Position numbers and translations under genes: made by a program. Positions 36,107 through 43,824 of a stretch of 64,000 nucleotides of DNA are shown piece by piece (position 1 is the first letter of the stretch; every line of letters starts with the position of its first letter). The notes below the pieces were generated by a model. It made no database searches and was not told where the DNA came from. It was given only the letters and a program-made list of their open reading frames with translations. Source of the DNA: Phytohabitans aurantiacus (GTDB lineage: Bacteria > Actinomycetota > Actinomycetes > Mycobacteriales > Micromonosporaceae); the NCBI RefSeq assembly GCF_027923225.1, contig NZ_BSDI01000030.1, positions 125,112 through 189,111 on the forward strand. Direction: 5' to 3'.

Positions 36107-38110
36107 GTGACTGCGCAGCCCGAGACCGTGTACGGCGCCGATGACCTCACCCACCTGGAGGGGCTCGACGCCGTTCGCAAGCGACCCGGCATGTATATCG
36201 GGTCCACCGACAGCCGCGGCGTCAACCACCTCCTCAACGAGATCGTCGACAACTCGACCGACGAAGGTGTCGCGGGTCACGCCGCCCGCGTCGAGGTGAC
36301 CCTGCACGACGACGGCTCGGTGCAGGTCGACGACGACGGCCGAGGCATTCCCACCGATGTGCACGCCAAGTCCGGTCTGTCCGGCGTCGAGCTCGTGCTG
36401 ACCCGGCTGCACGCCGGCGGCAAGTTCGGCGGCTCGGGATACAAGACCTCCGGCGGTCTGCACGGCGTCGGCGCCTCGGCGGTCAACGCGCTGTCCAGCA
36501 GGTTCGACGTCACCGTGCGGCGCGCCGGCAAGGTGCACCAGATGACGTTCCAGCGTGGCGTGCCCGAGGCCAGCCTGCAGGTCGTCCGGAAGATGAAGGC
36601 CAGCGAGTCCACGGGCACCTCGATCCGCTACTGGCACGACGCGCGTTACTTCGAGAGCGGTGCCGCCCTCGACCTCGACGCCGTCCGCGCCAAGCTGCGC
36701 AACACCGCGTTCCTCGTGCCGGGCGTCACCTATGTGCTGCGCCACCCCGAGGGCGAAGAGTCGTTCGTGGCGCCAAACGGCCTGGTCGACATGGTCGACT
36801 TCCTCGCGCCGGCGGGCGACCGCCCGGTCTGCGACACGCTCGTCATCAACGGTTCCGGCACATACCGGGAAAACGCCGCCGACGAAAACGGCGTCATGCA
36901 GTCCAACGTGGAGCGGCGCGCCGAGGTCGAGGTCGCGCTCCGCTGGGGCACCGGCTACGAGCGCACCGTCGAGTGCTTCACCAACACGATCCGCAACATG
37001 CACGGCGGCACCCACCGCAAGGGCTTCGACCGGGCGGTCGTGCGGGCGCTGGTCGAGGCCATCCGCAACACCCGAGGGCTGCTCCGCCCGAAGGAAGACC
37101 CGCCGGTCCTCGACGACGTGCTCGAAGGCATGACCGCGGTCATCCACGTGCGCATCCCCGAGCCGCAGTTCACCTCGCAGACCAAGGACGAGCTGTCCAC
37201 CGCCGGCATCACCAAGGTGATCCAGTCGGTGGTCGACCAGCACGTCAAGGCGTGGGTCGACGCGCGCAAGACCAAGACCGAGGCGCGCACGGTCCTCCAG
37301 AAGATCGTCGACGCGGCCCGGGTGCGCCTCACCCAGAAGCAGCAGAAAGACGCCGCGCGGCGCAAGACCGCGCTCGAAGGCGCGGCGATGCCGGCCAAGC
37401 TCGTCGACTGCCGCTCGACCGGCGTCGAACGCAGCGAGCTGTTCATCGTCGAGGGCGACAGCGCCCTGGGCACCGCGCGCCTGGCGAGGTCTTCCGAGTA
37501 CCAGGCGATGCTGCCGATCCGCGGCAAGATTCTGAACGTCCAGAAGGCGACCATGCAGCAGGTGCTCGACAACGTCGAGTGCTCCGCGATCGTGCAGGTG
37601 CTCGGCGCCGGCTCGGGCCGCACCTTCGACATCGGCTCGATGCGGTATGGCCGGGTGCTCATCATGGCCGACGCCGACGTCGACGGTTCGCACATCCGCA
37701 CGCTGCTCATCACGCTGTTCGCCAAGTACATGCGCCCGGTCATCGAGGCCGGCCGGCTGTACGCCGCGATGCCGCCCCTCCACAAGATCGTCACCAAGGG
37801 GCGCGACCCGCAGACCCGCTACACGTACACGCAGAACGAGATGCTGAGCACCGTCGCGCGCCTGGAAAAGGCCGGCAAGCAGATCGTCAGGCCGATCCCG
37901 CGGTTCAAGGGTCTCGGCGAGATGAACGCCGACGAACTGTGGGACACCACGATGAACCCGGCCACCCGCTCGGTACGCCGCATCACCCTCGACGACGTCG
38001 ACGCGGCCGAGCGCGTGCTCGAGCTGCTCATGGGTGACGCTGTCCCGCCGCGCCGCTCGTGGCTGATCGACTCGTCCAGCCGGGTCGACGAAGAGATGAT
38101 CGACGCGTGA
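36107..38110 (+). CDS. parE: Type IIA DNA topoisomerase subunit B (ParE/GyrB-like)
   Basis: A 667-aa ATPase subunit. The GHKL fold has HLEGLDAVRKRPGMYIGST, NEIVDNSTDEG, DDGRGIP, GGKFGGSGYKTSGGLHGVGASAVNALS. The TOPRIM part has ELFIVEGDSALGTA, PIRGKILNV, LIMADADVDGSHIRTLL. It starts at GTG 36107, 6 nt after TACGCT (leaderless). The A subunit follows after 14 bp, while gyrB/gyrA are usually near dnaA, so this is probably the second (topo IV-like) enzyme; the symbol is tentative. Confidence 0.88.
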   Translation: MTAQPETVYGADDLTHLEGLDAVRKRPGMYIGSTDSRGVNHLLNEIVDNSTDEGVAGHAARVEVTLHDDGSVQVDDDGRGIPTDVHAKSGLSGVELVLTRLHAGGKFGGSGYKTSGGLHGVGASAVNALSSRFDVTVRRAGKVHQMTFQRGVPEASLQVVRKMKASESTGTSIRYWHDARYFESGAALDLDAVRAKLRNTAFLVPGVTYVLRHPEGEESFVAPNGLVDMVDFLAPAGDRPVCDTLVINGSGTYRENAADENGVMQSNVERRAEVEVALRWGTGYERTVECFTNTIRNMHGGTHRKGFDRAVVRALVEAIRNTRGLLRPKEDPPVLDDVLEGMTAVIHVRIPEPQFTSQTKDELSTAGITKVIQSVVDQHVKAWVDARKTKTEARTVLQKIVDAARVRLTQKQQKDAARRKTALEGAAMPAKLVDCRSTGVERSELFIVEGDSALGTARLARSSEYQAMLPIRGKILNVQKATMQQVLDNVECSAIVQVLGAGSGRTFDIGSMRYGRVLIMADADVDGSHIRTLLITLFAKYMRPVIEAGRLYAAMPPLHKIVTKGRDPQTRYTYTQNEMLSTVARLEKAGKQIVRPIPRFKGLGEMNADELWDTTMNPATRSVRRITLDDVDAAERVLELLMGDAVPPRRSWLIDSSSRVDEEMIDA

Positions 38111-38124
38111 GGAGCGCACGGTAA

Positions 38125-40605
38125 ATGGCACGCCGTAAAGGCCCGCAGCAAAAGGCCGACCTGGCCGCGTTCGACCAGGCGGGCGCGCACGTCCACGACA
38201 ACCCGCTCGTGCGCGAGGTCGAAGACTCCTATCTGGAGTACGCCTTCTCGGTCATCCACTCCCGCGCGCTGCCCGACGCGCGCGACGGGTTGAAGCCGGT
38301 GCACCGCCGCATCCTGTACTCGATGAGCGAGCAGGGCCACCGCCCCGATCGCGGCTACGTCAAGTCCGCACGCGTCGTCGGTGACTGCATGGGTAAGTAC
38401 CATCCGCACGGGGATGGCGCCATTTACGACGCTATGGTGCGGCTTGCCCAGGACTTCTCGCTCAACGTGCCGCTCATCGACGGGCACGGCAACTTCGGAT
38501 CGCCAGACGATGGCCCGGCCGCGTCGCGATACACCGAGGCCCGCATGTCCCGCGAGGCGATGCTGCTCGTCGGCGAGCTGGGCGAGGGCACCGTCGACTT
38601 CAAGCCCAACTACGACGGGTCGCTCGAAGAGCCCAAGGTGCTGCCGGCGGCGTTCCCCAACCTGCTGGTCAACGGCACATCGGGCATCGCGGTCGGCATG
38701 GCCACCAACATGATCCCGCACAACCTCGCCGAGGTCATCGCGGCGACCCGCTGGCTGATCAACCACCCCGACGCGACGCTTGACAAGCTCATGCAGTTCG
38801 TGCCCGGCCCCGACCTGCCCACCGGCGGCCTCCTGCTGGGCCTCGACGAGGTGCGCAAGGCGTACGAGACCGGGCGCGGCGTGGTGCGGATGCGCGGCAA
38901 GGTGGAGATCGGTCCGCTGGAGGGCAGCCGCGGCCGGCAGGCCATCACGGTGACCGAGCTGCCGTACGGCATCGGCGCCGAGAAGGTCATCGAGAAGATC
39001 ACCGACGAGGTCAACAAGACGAAGCGACTGCAGGGCATCGCCGACGTCAAAGACCTCACCGATCGGGAAAACGGCACCCGGCTGGTCATCGAGTGCAAGG
39101 TCGGCGTCAATCCGCAGGCGCTGCTGGCTGACCTGTACCGGTTGACGCCGCTGGAGCAGTCGTTCGGCGTCAACAACCTCGTACTTGTCGACGGGCAGCC
39201 GCAGACCCTCGGGCTCAAGCAGCTGCTCGAGGTCTTCCTCGCCCACCGCTACGAGGTCATCACCCGGCGCACCACCTTCCGCCGGCGTAAGCGGCAGGAG
39301 CGGCTGCACCTCGTCGAGGGCCTGCTCATCGCGCTGCTCGACATCGACAAGGTGGTCCGGCTGATCCGGGCGAGCGAAAACGCGCAGGACGCCAAAGACG
39401 GCCTGATGCGGCAGTTCAAGCTCTCCGAGATCCAGGCCACCTACATCCTCGACACGCCACTGCGCCGGCTGACCAAGTTCGACCGGCTGGAGCTGGAGAC
39501 CGAGGGCGAAAAGCTGCGCGGCGAGATCGCCGAGCTGTCTGCGATCCTCGACGACGAGTCGGTGCTGAAGAAGGTCGTCTCCGACGAGCTGGCGAAGATC
39601 TCCAAGGAGTTCGGTTCCGAGCGGCGCACCACGCTGATCGACGGCGACCTCAAGGTGACCCTCGCGGCGTCGGTGCCCGCCGGGCCGCTGGAGATCGGCG
39701 ACGACCCGTGCCAGGTCATCCTCTCCGCTACCGGTCTCGTTGCCCGCACGGCTGTCGAGTCCGAAGAGGCGCCGGAAGGCCGCAGCCGCAAGGGCCGGGT
39801 CAAGCACGACAGCGTCCGCGCGCTCGTTCACTCGACCGCACGCGGCCGGGTGCTGCTGGTCACCAATCGCGGCCGCGCCTTCAAGACCGACGTGCTGCCG
39901 CTGCCGGTACTGCCGGAGCACACCGGCACGGTGTCGCTGAGCGGCGGCATGTCCGCGTCCGAGCTGCTGCCGCTGGAGCCGGGCGAAAGGGTCATCAGCC
40001 TGGCGCCGCTGTCCGACTCCGACTCGCCCGGTCTCGCGCTGGGCACCCGGGAGGGCGTGGTCAAGGTGTGCGCGCCGGAGTGGCCCGTGCGCTCCGACGA
40101 GTTCGAGGTGATCGCGCTCCGGGAGGGCGACGAGGTGGTCGGCGCCACGTGGCTGACCGACGGCTCCGAGACACTGGTGTTCATCAGCTCCGACTCGTCG
40201 CTGCTGCGCTACGAGGCGAAGGCGGTGCGACCGCAGGGCCTCAAGGGCGGCGGTATGGCGGGCATCAACCTGGCGGCCGGTACGCAGGCGGTGTTCTTCG
40301 GCGCGATCCGCACCGACGATCCCGAGCACGGCGAGCCGGTGGTGGTCACCTCGACGGGTGCCAGCGTCAAGGTCACGCCGTTCGCCCTGTACCCGGCGAA
40401 GGGGCGCGCGACGGGCGGCGTACGGTCGCAGCGCTTCCTCAAGGGTGAGACCAAGCTGACGCTGGCGTGGGTCGGGTCTCGCCCGGCGGCCGCGACCACG
40501 ACGGGCGACCCGCGCGAGCTGCCCCCGATCGACGACCGCCGCGACGGCTCCGGCTCCGCCCTGTACGGCCCCAGCTTGGTGGGCCACCTGATCGAACGCG
40601 GCTGA
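38125..40605 (+). CDS. parC: Type IIA DNA topoisomerase subunit A (ParC/GyrA-like)
   Basis: An 826-aa cleavage-joining subunit. The winged-helix region carries ALPDARDGLKPVHRRILYSM, the quinolone region MGKYHPHGDGAIYDAM and catalytic Tyr136 (AASRYTE). At the usual Ser of the quinolone region stands Gly98; the Asp equivalent (Asp102) is kept. The C-terminal propeller (about 500-810) lacks a clear GyrA box, favouring a topo IV-type role. GAGGAG precedes the ATG; co-transcribed with the B subunit. Symbol tentative. Confidence 0.88.
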   Translation: MARRKGPQQKADLAAFDQAGAHVHDNPLVREVEDSYLEYAFSVIHSRALPDARDGLKPVHRRILYSMSEQGHRPDRGYVKSARVVGDCMGKYHPHGDGAIYDAMVRLAQDFSLNVPLIDGHGNFGSPDDGPAASRYTEARMSREAMLLVGELGEGTVDFKPNYDGSLEEPKVLPAAFPNLLVNGTSGIAVGMATNMIPHNLAEVIAATRWLINHPDATLDKLMQFVPGPDLPTGGLLLGLDEVRKAYETGRGVVRMRGKVEIGPLEGSRGRQAITVTELPYGIGAEKVIEKITDEVNKTKRLQGIADVKDLTDRENGTRLVIECKVGVNPQALLADLYRLTPLEQSFGVNNLVLVDGQPQTLGLKQLLEVFLAHRYEVITRRTTFRRRKRQERLHLVEGLLIALLDIDKVVRLIRASENAQDAKDGLMRQFKLSEIQATYILDTPLRRLTKFDRLELETEGEKLRGEIAELSAILDDESVLKKVVSDELAKISKEFGSERRTTLIDGDLKVTLAASVPAGPLEIGDDPCQVILSATGLVARTAVESEEAPEGRSRKGRVKHDSVRALVHSTARGRVLLVTNRGRAFKTDVLPLPVLPEHTGTVSLSGGMSASELLPLEPGERVISLAPLSDSDSPGLALGTREGVVKVCAPEWPVRSDEFEVIALREGDEVVGATWLTDGSETLVFISSDSSLLRYEAKAVRPQGLKGGGMAGINLAAGTQAVFFGAIRTDDPEHGEPVVVTSTGASVKVTPFALYPAKGRATGGVRSQRFLKGETKLTLAWVGSRPAAATTTGDPRELPPIDDRRDGSGSALYGPSLVGHLIERG

Positions 40606-40614
40606 TCAGCGGTG

Positions 40615-40643
40615 TGGCCGGCGGCGACGCGCGCCGCCGGCCA
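40615..40643. terminator. Bidirectional terminator after parC
   Basis: TGGCCGGCGGCG and CGCCGCCGGCCA, a perfect 12-bp stem with loop ACGCG, sit between the convergent parC and aldolase genes. Confidence 0.8.
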
Positions 40644-40649
40644 GGCACG

Positions 40650-41552
40650 TCAGCGGGATGCCAGGTACTCGAGGGCGGCCGCCATGTCGGCGCGCACCCC
40701 GGCCTCGTGCTCGGGGGTCAGCGGGCCGCGCGGCGGCCGGGTCGGTCCGCCGTAGCTGCGCCCCACGATGTCGATGCTCAGCTTGATGGCCTGCACGAAC
40801 TCGGTGCGCGAGTCCCACCGGAACGCGGGCACGAGGTGGCGGTACAGCTCGCGCGCCTCGGCGATCCGGTCGGCCCGTGCCAGCTCGTACAGCTCGACCG
40901 CCTCGGCGGGGAACGCGTTCGGGTACCCGGCGAACCACCCGACCGCCCCGTTGACCAGGCTCTCGAAGAGCAGGTCGTCGGCGCCCGCGATCACGTCGAT
41001 GTCGCAGCGTTCCCGGATCTCGTACACGCGGCGCACGTCACCGGAGAACTCCTTGATCGCGACCACGTTCGGTATCGAGGCCAGCTTCGCCACCAGCGAC
41101 GGCACCAGGTCGACCTTGGTGTCGATCGGGTTGTTGTACATCATGATCGGCAGCCCGACCTCGGCCACCCGCGAGTAGTGCTCGATCACCTCAGCCTCGG
41201 ACGCCCGGTACAGGGTGGGCGGTAGCAGCAGTACCCCGTCGGCCCCGTCTTCCTTGGCGAGCTCGGCCCAGTGCTTGGCCTGGTGCCAGCCGACCCCGTG
41301 CACCCCGGCGACGACGAGCCCGCGCCCGCCGACCGTCTCGACCGCCACCTGTACGACCTTGCGGCGTTCGGCGTCGGTGAGCGACGAGTACTCGCCGAGC
41401 GAGCCGTTGGGGCCGACGCCGCGGCATCCGTTGCTGATCAGCCAGTCGCAGTGCGCCGCGAAGCGCTCGTAGTCGACGGCGAGGCCGCCGGGTGCGCCAG
41501 GGTCGGGGGTGAACGGAAGCGTGGTGGCGACGATGACGCCGCCCAGGTCCAT
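40650..41552 (-). CDS. Dihydrodipicolinate synthase-family aldolase
   Basis: A 300-aa class I aldolase barrel. Motifs: GVIVATTLPF, CRGVGPNGSLGEYSSLTDAERRKVVQVAVE, IMMYNNPIDT (Tyr of the triad) and VVAIKEFSGDVRR with the Schiff-base Lys. The G-N-x-S-x-GE loop reads PNGSLGE where DapA has TTGE, so it is more likely a sugar-acid or hydroxyproline-type aldolase than DapA itself. Start taken at ATG 41552, 7 nt after GGGAG; ATG 41558 is an alternative overlapping the upstream stop. It forms an operon with the HD hydrolase. Confidence 0.85.
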   Translation of the reverse strand: MDLGGVIVATTLPFTPDPGAPGGLAVDYERFAAHCDWLISNGCRGVGPNGSLGEYSSLTDAERRKVVQVAVETVGGRGLVVAGVHGVGWHQAKHWAELAKEDGADGVLLLPPTLYRASEAEVIEHYSRVAEVGLPIMMYNNPIDTKVDLVPSLVAKLASIPNVVAIKEFSGDVRRVYEIRERCDIDVIAGADDLLFESLVNGAVGWFAGYPNAFPAEAVELYELARADRIAEARELYRHLVPAFRWDSRTEFVQAIKLSIDIVGRSYGGPTRPPRGPLTPEHEAGVRADMAAALEYLASR

Positions 41553-41554
41553 GG

Positions 41555-42271
41555 TCATTCTCCCAGGATGGCGGCGAATCGCCGTTCCGCCAGGTCGAGT
41601 TGGTCGGCGATGTGCCGCTTGGCGTCGTCGTCGAGCGGCGTATCCGCCCGGCCGACCAGTTCGCGCAGGATCGGCACCAGCGGCCGGTACTTGGTCGCCG
41701 CCCGGTGCACCTTCGGTCCCGTGGTGTGGATGACGCCGACACCGTTGTCGGTGAAGTCGGACGCCTTGATGACCCGCGCCCACGGGTGCCGGTCGAGGCT
41801 CTCGGCGATGTGCTCGCGGTACTGCTCGTCGCTGTCGCGTCCCGGGTCGTACTCGGGGTTCGTCACCGACCGCACCAGATCGGCGACGCGCGGCCCGAAG
41901 TCGCGGGTCAGCACGGCGAGCGCGGCTTCCGTCGGGTCGGTGGGCGCACCGCCGGCCAGCGCCTCCGGGTGGTCTTCGACGGCGTCGTGCAGGAGGGCGG
42001 CCACGATGACGTCGACGTCGCGCACCCGGTAGTACGTGATGATCCTCGTCGCGACCCGCAGCAGGTGATTCAGATAAGGCTCGCGGACGCGGCGATGGTC
42101 GCGGTGCAGCCGCGACGCGAGCTCCAGCGCCCGCTCGATCCGCACCTGATCGGCCTCGTCGAATCGCTCGATCTCCAAAGCGAACCGCCGCCGTAGTCCC
42201 TCCTCGCCGTAGACCTCCGTGATCGCGTGCAGCGGCAGACTCAACAGGTACGTCGGGTTGGCGTCCTCCAT
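41555..42271 (-). CDS. HD-domain hydrolase (ppGpp-hydrolase/MESH1-like)
   Basis: A 238-aa protein with HD-superfamily metal motifs: SRLHRDHRRVREPYLNHLLRVA, LLHDAVEDHPEA (HDxxED, typical of RelA/SpoT hydrolase domains), and later VIKASDFTDN and HTTGPK. No synthetase, TGS or ACT domain is present, so it resembles a small alarmone hydrolase (MESH1-like). Biochemistry is not certain: other HD phosphohydrolases share these motifs. It precedes the aldolase gene and is divergent from the SEFIR locus. Confidence 0.8.
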   Translation of the reverse strand: MEDANPTYLLSLPLHAITEVYGEEGLRRRFALEIERFDEADQVRIERALELASRLHRDHRRVREPYLNHLLRVATRIITYYRVRDVDVIVAALLHDAVEDHPEALAGGAPTDPTEAALAVLTRDFGPRVADLVRSVTNPEYDPGRDSDEQYREHIAESLDRHPWARVIKASDFTDNGVGVIHTTGPKVHRAATKYRPLVPILRELVGRADTPLDDDAKRHIADQLDLAERRFAAILGE

Positions 42272-42339
42272 GCAGCCTGTCTACACGATCGCCACCAATC
42301 GCGGTGGCCGCCCGACTCTGGGCGGGACAGACTGAGAGG

Positions 42340-42456
42340 GTGAAGCTGGGAATCCACTACTGGATCTACTCGACCCCCGCCGACCCCGCTCAGATCGCTC
42401 CGACGCTCGCCGAAACGGAGCGCTTCGTGCGGCCGCAACTGGCCGAGGTCGGCTGA
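42340..42456 (+). pseudogene. Remnant of an LLM-class flavin/F420 oxidoreductase gene
   Basis: A 38-codon frame from GTG 42340 reads VKLGIHYWIYSTPADPAQIAPTLAETERF, the standard N-terminal strand of F420-dependent LLM oxidoreductases, but then ends with VRPQLAEVG, which resembles the C-terminal end of the same family. About 250 residues in between are absent. An internal deletion fused the two ends. It stops 3 bp before the SEFIR start, so it may still act as a translational leader for that gene. Confidence 0.6.
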
Positions 42457-42459
42457 CGC

Positions 42460-43578
42460 GTGGCGGTCCGGGTCTTCATCTCGTACGCCCACGACAGCGC
42501 GGAGCACATCGAACGAGTTCGCGCGTTCTGGGAGTTTCTACGCGGCTGTGGCATCGACGCGCAGCTGGACCTCGAAGCGGCCGCACGACGGCAGGACTGG
42601 CCAGAGTGGATGGAGCAGGAGCTCACCAAGGCCGACTTCGTGCTGGTGGTGGCGTCGCCTCAGTACAAGCTGCGGGCGGGTGGGCAGACCGCGCCAGGGG
42701 TCGGCCGGGGTGTACGGCACGAGAGTGTCCTCTTGCGAGAGTGGCTGTATGGCGACCGCCCGACATGGTTCCCCCGCATCCTGCCCGTCGTGTTGGCCGG
42801 CGGCAACGCCGAAGACCTGCCGGCTTTCCTGCAACCGGCGAGTGCCACCGTGTACGAGATCGCCGCCCTGTCGGTGCCAGGCGCGGAGGAACTGCTGCGG
42901 GTGCTCACCGATCAGCCGCGCGAGTTGGCGCCGGCGCTCGGCCCGATGCCGGTACTGCCGCCGCGCCGCCCGAGTGACCCGCCCCGAACGCCGCCGCCCG
43001 GCCCGCCCAAACCCGCCAACCCATCCGTGCCTCCACCTGCGCTGATCGACGAGTTGTCGGGATCTGTCACGGTCCAGTCGGAGGCGGGGCGCATGCTGCT
43101 CACCGACCTCCTCCAGGACCAACTCGGCCCGTTGCCGCTGCGCGGCCAGGTGACCGTACGAGCCTTCGCGGTCGAACTGGCCATGGCGTGCTGGCGAATC
43201 GAGGGCGGCCAGGCGGCGCTCGCGCAGGCGTTTCGGCTGCTCGAGCCAGGTGCCCACACCGACCGCCTGCTCAGTCATGCCAGCACGGTCGCGCCAGACG
43301 CTCGGTGGACGCTCATCGCTGAGCTCGTGGATGAGCTGAGCGACGTGGTCGCGCTCCAGAATGAGGGCGGCCGCCAGATCCTGGTCGAGATCGTGAGTGG
43401 GTCGCTCGGCCGCCCACTACACCTGCGCGCGCACACCGTCCGCCGCCACCAGGACATCGAATTGGTGCGCGCCTGCGTGGCCGAGCCAGGAGGAGTCGTG
43501 GCCCTGGCCGAGGCGGTTGAATGGCTTCAGCCCCGCAGTCGCGCGGCCGCCACGATCGCCCAGCTAGCCGGATTGTGA
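42460..43578 (+). CDS. SEFIR-domain protein with two EAD2-like repeats
   Basis: 372 aa. Residues 3-150 form a SEFIR/TIR-like domain (RVFISYAHDSAEHIERVRAFWEFLRGCGIDAQLDL, then EWMEQELTKADFVLVVASPQY). A Pro-rich linker (about 162-190) leads to two related helical repeats: LIDELSGSVTVQSEAGRMLLTDLL with VRAFAVELAMACWRIEGGQAALAQA, and LVDELSDVVALQNEGGRQILVEIV with VRRHQDIELVRACVAEPGGVVALAEAV. These look like effector-associated domain 2. In FxSxx-COOH loci the counterpart is a TIR-like FxsC protein. Start GTG 42460, just after the LLM remnant. The same repeat type occurs in the NB-ARC protein nearby, suggesting contact between the two. Confidence 0.82.
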   Translation: MAVRVFISYAHDSAEHIERVRAFWEFLRGCGIDAQLDLEAAARRQDWPEWMEQELTKADFVLVVASPQYKLRAGGQTAPGVGRGVRHESVLLREWLYGDRPTWFPRILPVVLAGGNAEDLPAFLQPASATVYEIAALSVPGAEELLRVLTDQPRELAPALGPMPVLPPRRPSDPPRTPPPGPPKPANPSVPPPALIDELSGSVTVQSEAGRMLLTDLLQDQLGPLPLRGQVTVRAFAVELAMACWRIEGGQAALAQAFRLLEPGAHTDRLLSHASTVAPDARWTLIAELVDELSDVVALQNEGGRQILVEIVSGSLGRPLHLRAHTVRRHQDIELVRACVAEPGGVVALAEAVEWLQPRSRAAATIAQLAGL

Positions 43579-43605
43579 CAAGCAAGGCCCAAGTAGGAGG
43601 TTAGA

Positions 43606-43650
43606 ATGCCACCGCATCGCAGCCGGTGGATCCTTCTGATCAAGGAATAG
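43606..43650 (+). CDS. 14-codon ORF with perfect Shine-Dalgarno ahead of the precursor peptide
   Basis: ATG 43606 is preceded by AGGAGG with 5 nt spacing and runs MPPHRSRWILLIKE to TAG 43650, which ends 4 bp before the next ATG. The ribosome-binding site is better than that of the following 55-aa ORF (AAGGAA). It may be a leader for translational coupling, or a very small peptide in its own right. No homologue is recognised. Confidence 0.45.
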   Translation: MPPHRSRWILLIKE

Positions 43651-43654
43651 GGCG

Positions 43655-43822
43655 ATGTCAGAAGGCATTGAGTCCAACCTAGTCGACCTTGGCCTTGCCA
43701 GCCTGGCTGAGCTGGCCGAGATCGATAATCATGTGTTCGGGCCTGCGCTAGAGGTTCTCCTGCAGCGGGTGGACGACCCGAGTAGCAGCATCAGTGGGTA
43801 TAACCCGCAGCGATTGGACTAG
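43655..43822 (+). CDS. Putative RiPP precursor peptide (FxsA-like leader, GYNPQRLD core)
   Basis: A 55-aa peptide. The leader part LVDLGLASLAELAEIDNHV-x-GPALEVLLQRVDD follows the plan of FxSxx-COOH (FxsA) precursors: DL-x-L-x-LAEL followed by an acidic helix and an RV segment. The expected terminal F-x-S-x-x is replaced by SSSISGYNPQRLD. Start ATG 43655 with AAGGA upstream; the stop is 2 bp before the HExxH gene, indicating tight coupling. Likely substrate of that enzyme; the modified residues would lie in the last 10-12 positions (inference). Confidence 0.7.
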   Translation: MSEGIESNLVDLGLASLAELAEIDNHVFGPALEVLLQRVDDPSSSISGYNPQRLD

Positions 43823-43824
43823 GG

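Noticed and set aside
36107..40605. Primary gyrB-gyrA locus near the replication origin
   Set aside because: No dnaA, dnaN or recF genes are adjacent and a clear GyrA box is missing; a second type IIA enzyme is more likely.
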